Assembly (NCBI GenBank): GCA_964466035.1
Contig: CAYXLR010000004.1
Coordinates: forward strand, 60,631 to 124,630
Direction of reading: 5' to 3'
Length of the DNA stretch: 64,000 nucleotides
DNA from: JANQEA01 sp964466035
GTDB lineage: Bacteria; Bipolaricaulota; Bipolaricaulia; UBA7950; UBA9294
Shown piece after piece: positions 41,377 through 51,002 of the stretch. Within the stretch, counting starts at the first letter, position 1, and the number at the start of each line of letters is the position of its first letter. The position numbers and the translations under genes were made by a program. The notes under the pieces were generated by a model that worked only from the letters and a program-made list of their open reading frames with translations, did not search any database and had not been told where the DNA came from.

Positions 41377-43145
41377 GACTCCCCCTCCGGGACGTTCGCC
41401 CGATCCTCGTGGCTCGACGCCCCCCACAGCCCGTGCGGGACCGGCGTGAGGTCCTGCAGGTTCGAGCCGCCGATGAACTCCCGCAGGATCGAGTTGCCTG
41501 GGATCCCCTCGGTCGCGTACGGGTCGAACCACCAGAGGAGCGCGAGGAGCCGCTCGGCCTCGATCCGGAGCCTCGGTTGGCGGACCTGGAGCAGGAGCGG
41601 CTCGACCAGCGGCTTGAGGACGGCGAGCTCGTAGCCGAGGGCCGAGTTGAACATCACGTCGGCCTCCTCCTGATACGGGAAGATGTTGCGCTTCTCCCCC
41701 TGCCGGACGTTCTCCCAGACCGTCAGCGTCTCCGCGGCCGAGTAGCCGCGGTGGTGCGCGTCGCGGACGATCCGGCGGATGAGCCGGGTGTCGGTCGTCG
41801 ACACGCGGTTGTGGATGTCGAGGTTGATCTGGGTCAGCGCGCTGACGAAGACGCGGAAGCAGTCCGTCACCGGCCCATCCTCCAGCAGCTTCGGGTTCAT
41901 CCCGTGAATCCCCTCGACGAGGAGGACCTGGTCGGCCGACAGGCGGACGGTCGGTCCGCGCTTCCTCGCCCCGGTGTGGAAGTCGAACCAGGGGAGCGTC
42001 ACGTCCTCGCCGGCGACGAGTCGCCGGAGGTCCTCCTGGAAGCGCGGCACGTCGAGCGCGTCGAGCGAATCGACGTCGACCTTGTCGCCGAACCGCTCCC
42101 GGAGCACGTCCCGGGGGTGGAAGTAGTTGTCCATCGCCAGCGGGTACGGCTGCAGGCCGTCCGCCAGCAGCTGGATCGCCAACCGCTTGGAGAACGTCGT
42201 CTTCCCCGACGCCGAAGGCCCGGCGATGAAGACGAGCCGGACGCCCTTTCCGTGACGCTCGGTGATCTGCGACGCGATCTCGGCGATTCGCTTCTCGTGG
42301 AGCGCCTCAGCGACGAGGACGACCTGCTCGATCCGCCCCGAGCGAATCGCCTCGTTGAGCGACACGACGTCGCGCATCCCGAGCAGCCCGAGCCACTTGC
42401 CGTACTCGTCGAACACGTCGCGCAGCGCCCGGAACTTCTGCGGCGGCAGCAGCTTCGTCGGCTCCTCGCGCGGCGGGAAGCGGAGGACGAACCCATCGGC
42501 GAACGGCTCCAGCCCGAACACCTTCAGGAATCGGGTCGACGGGACCATGTAGCCGAAGAAGTAGTCCGAGGTCCCGTTCAGCGAGTACAGGTGCAGATGA
42601 TCGACCTCCCGGGCCTCGAGCAGCCGGACCTTCGCCAGCTCGCCCCGTGCGGTGAAGATCTCGCGCGCCTCCGCGAGCGAGGTTCGCCGCCGCACGATCG
42701 GGCGATCCTCGCGGACCAGCTCGAGCATCCGCGCCTTGATCCGTCCGAGCTCCCGGGCGGTGAACGGCTTCCTCCCCTCGACACGGCAGAAGTACCCGCC
42801 GTGCGGCACGGAGTACTCGATCCGCACCTGCACGCCGGGGAAGATCTGGGAGACGACCACCACCAGGAGAAAGGAGAGGCTCCGGCTGTAGATCCGTATC
42901 CCGTCGGAATCGGAAACGAAGACCGGCGACGCGTCGGCGTCGCTCTCCAGCGGCCACGCCAGCTCGCGGAGATCGTCCCCGACGATCGCCGCGACGGCGG
43001 GATCCTCCTCGTTCGGGTAGGCGACCCGGAAGACCTCGGCGAGCGGCGTGCGCCGTTCGACGTCGTACACCCGCCCGTCGGGGAGCCGGATCTGGACGGT
43101 CGAACGAAGCTTCGCTTCCCGCACGGTTTTCGCTGGTCGATCCAT
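41373..43145 (-). CDS. TGS-domain uridine kinase-like protein
   Basis: The 590-aa product has an N-terminal TGS domain (about 14-75), a threonyl-tRNA-synthetase-like second additional domain (about 80-235; FPGVQVRIEYSVPHGGYFCRVEG and VDHLHLYSLNGTSDYFFGY), and a C-terminal uridine kinase domain with Walker A FIAGPSASGKTTFSKRLA (about 307-324) and DFHTGARKRGPT. This architecture is a known nucleoside-kinase family; its true substrate is unproven. It follows the HDAC-like gene by 52 bp. Confidence 0.88.
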   Translation of the reverse strand: MDRPAKTVREAKLRSTVQIRLPDGRVYDVERRTPLAEVFRVAYPNEEDPAVAAIVGDDLRELAWPLESDADASPVFVSDSDGIRIYSRSLSFLLVVVVSQIFPGVQVRIEYSVPHGGYFCRVEGRKPFTARELGRIKARMLELVREDRPIVRRRTSLAEAREIFTARGELAKVRLLEAREVDHLHLYSLNGTSDYFFGYMVPSTRFLKVFGLEPFADGFVLRFPPREEPTKLLPPQKFRALRDVFDEYGKWLGLLGMRDVVSLNEAIRSGRIEQVVLVAEALHEKRIAEIASQITERHGKGVRLVFIAGPSASGKTTFSKRLAIQLLADGLQPYPLAMDNYFHPRDVLRERFGDKVDVDSLDALDVPRFQEDLRRLVAGEDVTLPWFDFHTGARKRGPTVRLSADQVLLVEGIHGMNPKLLEDGPVTDCFRVFVSALTQINLDIHNRVSTTDTRLIRRIVRDAHHRGYSAAETLTVWENVRQGEKRNIFPYQEEADVMFNSALGYELAVLKPLVEPLLLQVRQPRLRIEAERLLALLWWFDPYATEGIPGNSILREFIGGSNLQDLTPVPHGLWGASSHEDRANVPEGES

Positions 43146-43197
43146 CGGTTCGTGCCCTTCGTTGGTTTCCCTGTGACGGACGCAGGGGGATGGTAGT

Positions 43198-44328
43198 CTA
43201 CTCGGTTACCCCGAGAATGGAAAAGGCGGTCTCTCGCAGCGCCTCGATCGTCCGGTCGAGGTCCTCGAGGGCGGCCTCGTCGGTCGGGGTCCGATCGATG
43301 GTCCCGCGCAGTTTGGTGATCGTGACGTTGTACCGTGCCGCCTGCGTGAGCCACTCCGCCGGGATCTCGTCCGGGAGGTCGATCTCCGTGATGACCGACC
43401 AGGCGAGGGTCCAGGCGCGGACGACGTTGCCGAGGTCGTACCCGCCGCCGCCGAGGGCGAGCCACGGAATCCCGAAGTCGCGGAAGGCGAGGACGTTTTG
43501 CTCGAACCGCCGCAGGCTCATTCTCAGGTTCGCCACGACGTCGCCGACGATCGCGTCGGACCCCAGCTGCGTGACGAGGACGTCCGGCTCGTAGGCGCGG
43601 ACGACCGGGAGGACGACCTCGTCGAACGCCCGCTCGTACGCCTCGTCGCCGGCGCCGGGAGCCAGCGGGACGTTGATCGACGTGCCCCGCCCGGGCCCCT
43701 GGCCGATCTCCTCGACGAAGCCGGTGCCGGGGAAGATCGTGTACCCGGTCTGGTGGACGGAGACGGTCAGCACGTCGGACGTCGTGTAGAAGGCGTGCTG
43801 GACGCCGTCGCCGTGATGGGCGTCGATGTCGACGTAGGCGACGCGCTTTCCGGCTCGGACCATCGCCTGGATCGCCAGGACGCCGTCGTTGATGTGGCAG
43901 AACCCCGACGCGCGCGAAGGCATCGCGTGGTGAAGGCCGCCGGCCAGGTTGAACGCCCGGCTCGCCCGATCGGACAGAATCTCCTCGGCGCAGACGATCG
44001 ACGCGCCGGCGACGAGCATCCCCCAATCGTAAACGTCCGGGAAGACCGGGTTGTCCGACGTGCCGAGGCCGTGCACGAACAGGTTCGGGACCCACATCCC
44101 GTTGCTGGCGAGCCGCAGCGTCTCGAGATACCCCTGCGCGTGGAAGCCCGTCGCTTCTTCCTCGGTCGCCTCGCGGGGCGGGAGGACGTAGACGTCCGGG
44201 CGATCGACGAGCCCGTACGCCCGGATCAGATCGTAGGTCAGCCCGAGCCGATAGATCTTGAACGGGTGGTGGGCGCCGAAGTCGAACCGGAGGAGCGACG
44301 TCGGATCGATCAGGCAGTACTTCGACAT
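43198..44328 (-). CDS. Histone-deacetylase-family protein (AcuC-like)
   Basis: The 376-aa product is a class-I-HDAC-fold Zn deacetylase. Zinc ligands are in VAYVDIDAHHGDGVQHAFY (Asp, His) and TQLGSDAI (Asp); AGGLHHAMPSRASGFCHIND carries the catalytic His pair. Bacterial members such as AcuC deacetylate acetyl-CoA synthetase, and others act on polyamines; no acetyl-CoA synthetase gene is nearby, so the substrate is unknown. Confidence 0.9.
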   Translation of the reverse strand: MSKYCLIDPTSLLRFDFGAHHPFKIYRLGLTYDLIRAYGLVDRPDVYVLPPREATEEEATGFHAQGYLETLRLASNGMWVPNLFVHGLGTSDNPVFPDVYDWGMLVAGASIVCAEEILSDRASRAFNLAGGLHHAMPSRASGFCHINDGVLAIQAMVRAGKRVAYVDIDAHHGDGVQHAFYTTSDVLTVSVHQTGYTIFPGTGFVEEIGQGPGRGTSINVPLAPGAGDEAYERAFDEVVLPVVRAYEPDVLVTQLGSDAIVGDVVANLRMSLRRFEQNVLAFRDFGIPWLALGGGGYDLGNVVRAWTLAWSVITEIDLPDEIPAEWLTQAARYNVTITKLRGTIDRTPTDEAALEDLDRTIEALRETAFSILGVTE

Positions 44329-44356
44329 CCCCGCTCCCTTCGGTTCGCCGTTGCCG

Positions 44357-45331
44357 CTAGAACGGCCAGAGCTCGATCAGGTCGTCGGCTCCGAGCCCCC
44401 ACGGATCGACGCCGAGGCCCATCGGCCCCGAAGACGTCTCGGCCACAGCATACCGCCTCCCGTCCCGTTCGAACACCGCGACGCCCGGTCGCTGCGCGAA
44501 GGAGACGTCGACCTCGACGAGCGCGAGGACGTGATCCGGAGACGCGTCTCCGTCGGTGTCGACGAACGCGAGTTGACAAGAGATGCCGCGTGCCCTCAGC
44601 AGGCTGACGTACAGGATCGCGGTGTCCTCGCAGTCGCCCTCGCCGTCGACGAGGGTCTCGATCGGATACAACGGCCACTCGACGTCCGGCGGGTCGGCCC
44701 GGTACGCGATCGCCGCCTGGACGAAGCCGAGGGCGTACTCGGCGAACGCCGGATCCCCTTCACCGGCGCGCTCCGCCAACTCGTCTGCGAGGTCGTCCAG
44801 CGTCGGATCGTCGAGCGAATCCTCGACGAAGTCCCCATACTCGTAGTTGTCGACGAGCGGCGTCCGGAGCCGGCCGCGATACGTCTGGTAGAGGGACCAC
44901 GGGACGAGGAAATCGAGCCGCTGGGCCGCGCCTTCCCACGTCCAGGCGAGCCTCAGAAGGACGGTCCCCTCGGGCACGTCGAGGACCTCGACCGTCGCGA
45001 CGGCACCGTCCTCGAGTCCCTCCGGATCGGTGGTTCTCAGGATCACGTCGTAGCTTCCCGCGCGGTCGTACGTGTGCGTCGCGCGGACGCCCGAGCCGTT
45101 CGATCCGTCCCCGAACGACCACGCGTAGGTCAGCCGATCTCCGTCCGGATCGATCGATCCCGCCGCGTCGAACGAGACCTCGAGCGGGCGATACCCCTCG
45201 TCCGGCGCCGCCGTGAACGACGCGATCGGCGCTCGGTTCGGCCGGAGCGACGCGCAGCCGCCCAGCGCGAGCGCCGCGAGCACGACCGCGGCGGTGCGGC
45301 CCATCCGTCGGTTCGACGTTCCCCCCATCAT
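44357..45331 (-). CDS. PKD-domain, transglutaminase-like lipoprotein
   Basis: The product has a lipoprotein signal ending LALGGC, a PKD domain (about residues 35-115; SFDAAGSIDPDGDRLTYAWSFGDG), and a C-terminal transglutaminase-like domain with the Cys in VDGEGDCEDTAILYVSLL and the His in DHVLALVEVD. It is presumably an envelope protein. The start is uncertain: ATG 45331 or 45328 lie about 5 bases from the predicted transcription start, and ATG 45304 gives a shorter signal. TTG 45343 lies inside the -10 box. Confidence 0.82.
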   Translation of the reverse strand: MMGGTSNRRMGRTAAVVLAALALGGCASLRPNRAPIASFTAAPDEGYRPLEVSFDAAGSIDPDGDRLTYAWSFGDGSNGSGVRATHTYDRAGSYDVILRTTDPEGLEDGAVATVEVLDVPEGTVLLRLAWTWEGAAQRLDFLVPWSLYQTYRGRLRTPLVDNYEYGDFVEDSLDDPTLDDLADELAERAGEGDPAFAEYALGFVQAAIAYRADPPDVEWPLYPIETLVDGEGDCEDTAILYVSLLRARGISCQLAFVDTDGDASPDHVLALVEVDVSFAQRPGVAVFERDGRRYAVAETSSGPMGLGVDPWGLGADDLIELWPF

Positions 45332-45342
45332 GACAACGAGCA

Positions 45343-45372
45343 ATTGTAGTCCGACGGACCGCCTCGCTCAAC
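45343..45372 (-). promoter_or_regulatory. Lipoprotein-operon promoter (TTGAGC-18-TACAAT)
   Basis: On the minus strand TTGAGC (45367-45372) and TACAAT (45343-45348) are 18 bp apart. It would drive the five-gene minus-strand run down to xth. Confidence 0.5.
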
Positions 45373-45414
45373 AGAAAGCCTTTTCCGATGCCGTTTCTCG
45401 CGCGATTTGACCTT

Positions 45415-45443
45415 TGACCCGCGATTTCGTCTGTGCTACCATC
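45415..45443 (+). promoter_or_regulatory. trkA promoter (TTGACC-17-TACCAT)
   Basis: TTGACC (45415-45420) and TACCAT (45438-45443) have a 17-bp spacer, with TGTGC just before the -10. It is 22 bases before the trkA ATG. Confidence 0.6.
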
Positions 45444-45465
45444 GATCCCGCCAAGGGGGGCTCGC

Positions 45466-46128
45466 ATGTACATGATCATCGTGGGCGCAGGGAGCATTGG
45501 GTCGAGCCTGATCGACCTCTCCGTCAAGGAGAAGAACAACGTCGTCGTCATCGACTCCAGCCCGGAGCGGGGACGCGAGATCAGCTCGAAGTACGACGTC
45601 ACCGTGTTGACCGGGAACGCGACCTCGGCGGAGACGCTCCGCGAGGCCGGCTCCGAGCGCGCCGACGCCCTCATCGTGACCACGAGCGACGACGCCGTGA
45701 ACCTGATGGTCGTTTCGATCGCCGCCGATCTGGGGATCTCCTCGATCGTGTCGGTCGTCAACGACGAAGACCACGCCGACTTCTTCCGCAAGCTCGGCGC
45801 GAACGTCATGGAGAATCCGGAGGACGTCGTCGCGCACCACCTCTACAACGCCGTCAAGCGCCCGTCCGTCCAGGACTTCGCGATGCTGCCGCAGGACGCG
45901 CAGATCTTCCGTCTTCAGGTCGGCACCGAGTCACCGCTGATCGACCGGTCGGTCTCCGACGCGGTCAAGCGGGAGATCCTCCCCACGTCGATGCGAATCC
46001 TGGCGGTCGATCGGGACGGCGAGCAGTCGATCCCGGCGGACGACACCGTCGTCGAGGAGAACGACGTGCTCACCTTCTTCTCGCTCGAGCCGGTCGGCGA
46101 TGAGCTGATCGAGAAGCTGACCGGATGA
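45466..46128 (+). CDS. trkA: Trk/Ktr potassium channel regulatory subunit
   Basis: The 220-aa product is a single RCK unit: an N-terminal NAD-binding domain (MIIVGAGSIGSSLIDLSVKE, VVIDSSPERGREI, VLTGNATSAETL) and a C-terminal TrkA-C domain (about 135-220). It gates the TrkH-type channel encoded next. AAGGGGGG precedes ATG 45466. Its stop overlaps trkH by 4 bp. One RCK unit matches the KtrA/short TrkA type rather than the double E. coli TrkA. Confidence 0.92.
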   Translation: MYMIIVGAGSIGSSLIDLSVKEKNNVVVIDSSPERGREISSKYDVTVLTGNATSAETLREAGSERADALIVTTSDDAVNLMVVSIAADLGISSIVSVVNDEDHADFFRKLGANVMENPEDVVAHHLYNAVKRPSVQDFAMLPQDAQIFRLQVGTESPLIDRSVSDAVKREILPTSMRILAVDRDGEQSIPADDTVVEENDVLTFFSLEPVGDELIEKLTG

Positions 46129-47642
46129 GCCCCTCCATCTTCCGCGGGCGGCAGGACCTCTACATCGTCCTCCGGGACCTCGGCCTCCTCGTCCCGGTCG
46201 TCGGGATCATGGCGACCGTTTCCCTGATCGTTCCGCTCGTCTTCGGAGAGCGGTTCGCTTTCGCCCCCCTGGCGATCACCGCCGGGATCTCGTTCGCCCT
46301 CGGCGCGGCCCTCTACTTCCCGTTTCGGGGCGCCGGCGAGGCCGAGCTGAAGCACGGGATGATCATCGCCGCCTTCGGATGGCTGCTGGTCGCGGCGCTT
46401 GGCTCGCTCCCGTTCGTCCTGACCGCGCTGTTCGCGGAGGCGGGCGAGGCGTCCGAAACGCTCCGCTACTTCAAGGACCCGTCGAGCGCGTTCTTCGAGG
46501 CCGTCTCCGGCTACACGGGGACCGGGCTGACGATGGCGGCGCGCGCCGACCTGCTGCCGAGGACCCTCCAGTGGTGGCGAAGCTTCACCGAGTGGATCGG
46601 CGGGATGGGCGTGATCGTCCTCATGCTCGCGATCCTCGCCGGCCCGCGCCCCGGCGCGGCGCGGTACTCCCTCTACTACGCCGAGGCGCGCGGCGAGAAG
46701 ATCCATCCGAGCGTCGCGTCGACGTTGCGAACGATGTGGTGGATCTTTCTCCTGTACAGCTTCATCTCCGTCGTCGCGCTGTGGGGCGCCGGGATGCCGA
46801 TCTGGGAGTCGATCAACCACGCGATGACCGGGATCTCGACCGGCGGGTTTACCGTCACCGACAACAGCATCGCCACCTACAACTCCGTCGCGATCGAGCT
46901 GGTCCTGATCCCGATCATGCTCCTCGGCGCGATCAGCTTCGCCGTTCACTACGAGATGATGCGCGGGAGGGGTCGGGTCCTGTGGGAGGACTTCCAGACC
47001 CGCTGGTTCCTGGCGCTCGCCCTGATCGGCATCGCCTTCCTGACGCTCGAGAACCTGTGGGTGATCGGAGGGGGCATCGGAGCCCTGCGGTACTCGGCGT
47101 TCCAGCTCGTCTCCGGGATCACCTGCACCGGTTTCCAATCGGCCGACGTCAGCGTCTGGAGCCCGACCGGGAAGCTCCTCCTCGCGGCGGCGATGTTCAT
47201 CGGCGGCGCGGCGGGATCGACCGCCGGAGGGATCAAGGTCATGCGGATGCTGATCCTGATGAAGGGCGTCCAATGGCGGTTCCGAAAGATCGCCTCGCCG
47301 CGCCGGGCGATCGTCCCGTTCCGGCTCGGCGTCGCGACGATCGACGAGTCCGAGGTGGGAAAGCGGCTGGAGGACGCCGCCCTGATCGCCTTCCTCTGGT
47401 TGATCTTCCTCGGGCTGGGAATCGTCGTCCTCCTGCACACCGTCTCCGGGGAGCACACGCTCTCCGACGTCGTCTTCGAGGTCGCGAGCGCCCAAGGGAA
47501 CGTCGGTCTCTCGGTCGGGATCACGCGGCCGACGATGACCCTGGCGAGCAAGCTGATGCTCTGCTTCAACATGTGGATCGGGCGCCTCGAGATCATCCCG
47601 GTCCTGATGCTCGTCCGCTCGCTGTTGCGCGGCGTGCAGTAG
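46125..47642 (+). CDS. trkH: TrkH/KtrB-family potassium transporter
   Basis: The 505-aa product is the ion-conducting subunit. Selectivity-filter-like repeats are visible as SGYTGTGLT, MTGISTGGFTV, GITCTGFQSA and SAQGNVGLSVG, one per M1-P-M2 unit, with the connecting TM helices. It is coupled to trkA and imports potassium, relevant to osmotic response together with the solute genes at 33-36 kb. Confidence 0.93.
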   Translation: MSPSIFRGRQDLYIVLRDLGLLVPVVGIMATVSLIVPLVFGERFAFAPLAITAGISFALGAALYFPFRGAGEAELKHGMIIAAFGWLLVAALGSLPFVLTALFAEAGEASETLRYFKDPSSAFFEAVSGYTGTGLTMAARADLLPRTLQWWRSFTEWIGGMGVIVLMLAILAGPRPGAARYSLYYAEARGEKIHPSVASTLRTMWWIFLLYSFISVVALWGAGMPIWESINHAMTGISTGGFTVTDNSIATYNSVAIELVLIPIMLLGAISFAVHYEMMRGRGRVLWEDFQTRWFLALALIGIAFLTLENLWVIGGGIGALRYSAFQLVSGITCTGFQSADVSVWSPTGKLLLAAAMFIGGAAGSTAGGIKVMRMLILMKGVQWRFRKIASPRRAIVPFRLGVATIDESEVGKRLEDAALIAFLWLIFLGLGIVVLLHTVSGEHTLSDVVFEVASAQGNVGLSVGITRPTMTLASKLMLCFNMWIGRLEIIPVLMLVRSLLRGVQ

Positions 47643-47646
47643 CAAG

Positions 47647-47683
47647 CGCGCTGCAAGCAGCGCGTGCGTGCCCTTCGGGCACG
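47647..47683. repeat. Two adjacent stem-loops after trkH
   Basis: CGCGCTGC/GCAGCGCG (47647-47664) and GTGCCC-TTC-GGGCAC (47668-47682) lie just after the trkH stop. They may act as a terminator without T-tract, and resemble the TTC-loop hairpins in the tRNA cluster. Confidence 0.55.
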
Positions 47684-47774
47684 GCCGCACCACGAGTGGC
47701 GCAACGCCCGTCCACAAAATCGCCACAGCTCGGCGGTATACTCTCTCCAGCCCGGATGGAACGAAGGAGGACGT

Positions 47775-49622
47775 GTGGACCGTAGAAGCCTGTTCGTCTG
47801 CTGCGTCGTCGTGATCGCCGCCTGCTCCGCGGTGCTCGCCTACGACCGATCGGAGTTCCTCTTCCTCGACGAGATCGAAGTCGGGATGACCGGCGTCGGC
47901 AAGACGATCGTCGCCCAAGACGTGATCGACGAATTCGCCGTCGAGGTCCTCGGGATCATCGACCAGCCCGGGACGCTGTCGGACTTCATCGCCGTCCGCG
48001 TCTCCGGCGAAGCGATCGGCCGCTCCGGCGGGATCGCTCAAGGGATGAGCGGAAGCCCCGTTTACATCGACGGAAAGCTGATCGGCGCCCTCAGCCGCGC
48101 CGGGAGCTGGTCGAAGGAGATCACCCCGATCGGCCTCGTCACCCCGATCGAGCCGATGCTCGAGGTGATCGACACCGCGAGCGCGGCCCAGCTCGCGAGC
48201 GCGCCGAGCGGACCGTCCGTCCTCCGTGACGTCGCGGTCGTCGAACGGCTTCTCCCTTCCGATCCGTCGCTCGTCGCCGCGCTTCCGGACGCGATCTTCG
48301 CCTATCCGGTCGCCACGCCGTTGATCGCGCCGGGCCTTTCCGGCCGCTCGCGCGATCTGTTGATGGACGGCGTCACGGCGCAGGAGGCACCCGATGGATG
48401 GATCGGCGACTTCCTCGACGTCGACGTCGAGCCCGCCTTCGACGGGCTGTCGGCGCTCCATCTGACGCTCCTTCCGATGGCCGCCGCGCAACCGGCCGCC
48501 TCGTCGCTCGACGCCGACGGCCTCGAGCCGGGAAGCTCGATCGGCGTCGCCCTGACGACCGGCGACCTCTCGATCGGCGCCCTCGGGACCTTGACCTATC
48601 GCGACGGGGACACGCTCGTCGGGTTCGGTCATCCGTTCATCGCGAACGGCGCGTCGCAGTTCCCGATGACGACCGTGTCGATCATCGACACGCTGAAGTC
48701 GTTCGATGCGTCGTTCAAGCTCGGCACGCTCGGCGACACGGTCGGCACGATCTTCGAGGATCGGACCGCGGCGATCGGCGGCCGGATCGGGCCGATGACC
48801 GACACGATCGAGCTCTCGCTCGGCGTCCACGACCTCGATCGGAACGTCACGGAGTCCTACGAGGTCGGCATGATCGACGAGCCGCACCTGATCCCCGAGA
48901 TCCTCCTCGCGACCGGCTTCGAGGCGATCGACACGACGCTCGACCGCATCGGCCCGGGAACGGTCGAGGTGACGTATCAGATCCTCGGCGACGGGATGCC
49001 GGCGCCGCTCGAGCGGACCGACATCTTCCTGAGCTCGGTCGACATCGCCGTCTACCCGCCGTGGCAGCTGGCGGGGATCGTCGCGTTCCTGCAGTACAAC
49101 GCGTTCGATGACCCCGAGATCACGCGGATCGCCGCGTCGATGGCGGTCACGGAGGAGATCAAGGCGATCCGGATCAACCACCTCGAAATCGACGACTGGA
49201 TCTACGCGCCGGGGGACACGATCCGCTTCCGCCTCGAGCTGCAGACCTACCAGGGCGACATGCGGGTCGAGGAAGGGGAGATCGTCATCCCGGAGGACCT
49301 CTTCTCCGACTACGTCATCGTCCGGGCGTACGGCGGCCCGCGATACCTCGAGGGAGGAGAAACGCCGGCCGTGTTCGCCGATCTCGCCGACATGATCGAG
49401 GCCGTCGAGACGCTCCCGAGCTACGACCGCCTCACCGTCGAGCTGTTCGCCATCGATCCGTACTCCCCCTACGCCGACGCGCTGTACGGGGTCACGGAAG
49501 TCACGTACGACTTCCCGGGATACGTCGTCTACGACGAGTGGGAGGCGACCGCGCTGCTGACCGAGGCCCCGCCGACCGAACCGGAGGCGGAGGACAATAC
49601 GCAGACCGCGCCGAACTGGTAG
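47775..49622 (+). CDS. SpoIVB-type (S55) peptidase domain protein, secreted
   Basis: The 615-aa product has an N-terminal hydrophobic signal (about 6-25), then an S55-like domain: GIAQGMSGSPVYIDGKLIGALS (likely Ser nucleophile in MSGSP) and DTLVGFGHPFI. The C-terminal half (about 290-600) is beta-rich and unrecognised. In spore formers SpoIVB cleaves SpoIVFA, but no sporulation genes are seen, so the role is likely envelope proteolysis or a non-enzymatic function. GTG 47775 follows AAGGAGG. It is 2 bp before murF. Confidence 0.85.
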   Translation: MDRRSLFVCCVVVIAACSAVLAYDRSEFLFLDEIEVGMTGVGKTIVAQDVIDEFAVEVLGIIDQPGTLSDFIAVRVSGEAIGRSGGIAQGMSGSPVYIDGKLIGALSRAGSWSKEITPIGLVTPIEPMLEVIDTASAAQLASAPSGPSVLRDVAVVERLLPSDPSLVAALPDAIFAYPVATPLIAPGLSGRSRDLLMDGVTAQEAPDGWIGDFLDVDVEPAFDGLSALHLTLLPMAAAQPAASSLDADGLEPGSSIGVALTTGDLSIGALGTLTYRDGDTLVGFGHPFIANGASQFPMTTVSIIDTLKSFDASFKLGTLGDTVGTIFEDRTAAIGGRIGPMTDTIELSLGVHDLDRNVTESYEVGMIDEPHLIPEILLATGFEAIDTTLDRIGPGTVEVTYQILGDGMPAPLERTDIFLSSVDIAVYPPWQLAGIVAFLQYNAFDDPEITRIAASMAVTEEIKAIRINHLEIDDWIYAPGDTIRFRLELQTYQGDMRVEEGEIVIPEDLFSDYVIVRAYGGPRYLEGGETPAVFADLADMIEAVETLPSYDRLTVELFAIDPYSPYADALYGVTEVTYDFPGYVVYDEWEATALLTEAPPTEPEAEDNTQTAPNW

Positions 49623-49624
49623 GC

Positions 49625-50986
49625 ATGTACCCGGTCGGCGACGTCGCGAGAATCGTCGGCGGGGACCTCCTTCGCGGCGACGGAGCGGTGCCGGCTCGGA
49701 TCGTCCACGATTCCCGCGAGATCTCGGAGGGCGACCTGTTCGTCGCCCTTCGCGGCCGTCGGACCGACGGGCACGCGTTCCTGTCGGACGTCTTCGCCCA
49801 CGGCGCCTGCGGGGCATTGGTCTCCGATCCGAGTTCGGCGCCGGCCGGCGCCCGCAACCTGATCGTCGTCGACGACCCGCTCGAAGCGCTCCAGCGGCTC
49901 GCGGCGACCTGGCGGGGGTCGCTCGACGCCACGTTCGTCGGGATCACCGGGAGCAACGGGAAGACGACCACGCGCGCCCTCCTGGCACACATTCTCCGCG
50001 GGTCGGACCGTATCCGCGGGGTCTTCAACGCGCCGAAGAACTACAACACGGACGTCGGCCTCCCGCTCGCCCTCCTCGCGATGCCCGAGGCGACGTCGAT
50101 CGGCCTGTTCGAGCTCGGCGCGGAGCGTCCGGGCGACATCGCGGCGCTGGTCGACGTCCTCGCCCCGCGGGTCGGCCTGATCACGTCGGTCGGACCGAGC
50201 CACTTGGACGGCCTCGGCTCGGTCGAGGCCGTCGCGAGGGAGAAGTGGTCGCTCGTCGAGCGGCTTCCGCCGGACGGGATCGGCATCGTCAACGCCGACT
50301 CGTCCGACCTGCGCCGCCTGATGCAGGGGGCCGGAGGCCGCTACGCGAGCGTCGGGATCGAGCGCGGCGACGTCCGCGGCCGGATCGAACAGGAGGTTCC
50401 CCGACTGATCCTCACCGTCGACGATCCGCCGATGCGGCTCGCCGCGCCGGTGATCGGCCAGCACAACGCAGTGAACCTCCTCCTCGCCGGCGTGACGGCG
50501 CACCGCCTCGGCGTTCCGACGGGCACGATCGAAGAGCGAGCCGAGACGTTCGTCCCCGTTCCGCATCGCCTCGAGCCGATCGACGCCCCGCTCGGGACGG
50601 TCCTCGACGACACGTACAACGCGAACCCGGCGTCGACCGCCGGGGCGCTGCGCGCCCTCGCGCGGTGCGGTGGCCCCGAGACGCGCCGCGTCTTCGTCTT
50701 CGGCGAGATGCGGGACCTCGGCCCCGACGCCCACCGATACCATCGCGAAGCCGTCGATCTCGCCCTCAATCTCGGGATCGACGCCGTCCTGCCGGTCGGC
50801 GACCGGGCCGTCGCCGCCTGCCGGACGCGTCCGGCCGACACGATCCGGCTCGTCGATCGAGACGAGCTCCGGCACACAATCCGATCTATCTGCCCGGCGT
50901 CGCGCGACGCGTTCGTCCTCGTCAAGGGGTCCCGCGCGCTGGAGCTGGAACGGCTCGTCGACGAGCTCGTGCGAGACGGGGAGTGA
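49625..50986 (+). CDS. murF: UDP-MurNAc-tripeptide:D-Ala-D-Ala ligase
   Basis: MurF adds D-Ala-D-Ala to complete the peptidoglycan precursor. The 453-aa product has the N-terminal binding domain (HDSREISEGDLFVALRG), the ATP loop GITGSNGKTTTRALL, NAPKNYNTDVGLPL (a MurF hallmark) and DDTYNANPAS in the C-terminal part. It follows the S55 gene on the same strand and converges on murE with a 16-bp gap; murE and murF are usually codirectional. Confidence 0.95.
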   Translation: MYPVGDVARIVGGDLLRGDGAVPARIVHDSREISEGDLFVALRGRRTDGHAFLSDVFAHGACGALVSDPSSAPAGARNLIVVDDPLEALQRLAATWRGSLDATFVGITGSNGKTTTRALLAHILRGSDRIRGVFNAPKNYNTDVGLPLALLAMPEATSIGLFELGAERPGDIAALVDVLAPRVGLITSVGPSHLDGLGSVEAVAREKWSLVERLPPDGIGIVNADSSDLRRLMQGAGGRYASVGIERGDVRGRIEQEVPRLILTVDDPPMRLAAPVIGQHNAVNLLLAGVTAHRLGVPTGTIEERAETFVPVPHRLEPIDAPLGTVLDDTYNANPASTAGALRALARCGGPETRRVFVFGEMRDLGPDAHRYHREAVDLALNLGIDAVLPVGDRAVAACRTRPADTIRLVDRDELRHTIRSICPASRDAFVLVKGSRALELERLVDELVRDGE

Positions 50987-51002
50987 GCGTCCGGCCCGTC
51001 GG

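Noticed and set aside
45915..49817. 1300-codon minus-strand open frame
   Set aside because: It runs antisense to trkH, the S55 gene and murF, is Arg/Asp-rich low-complexity sequence and has no ribosome site.
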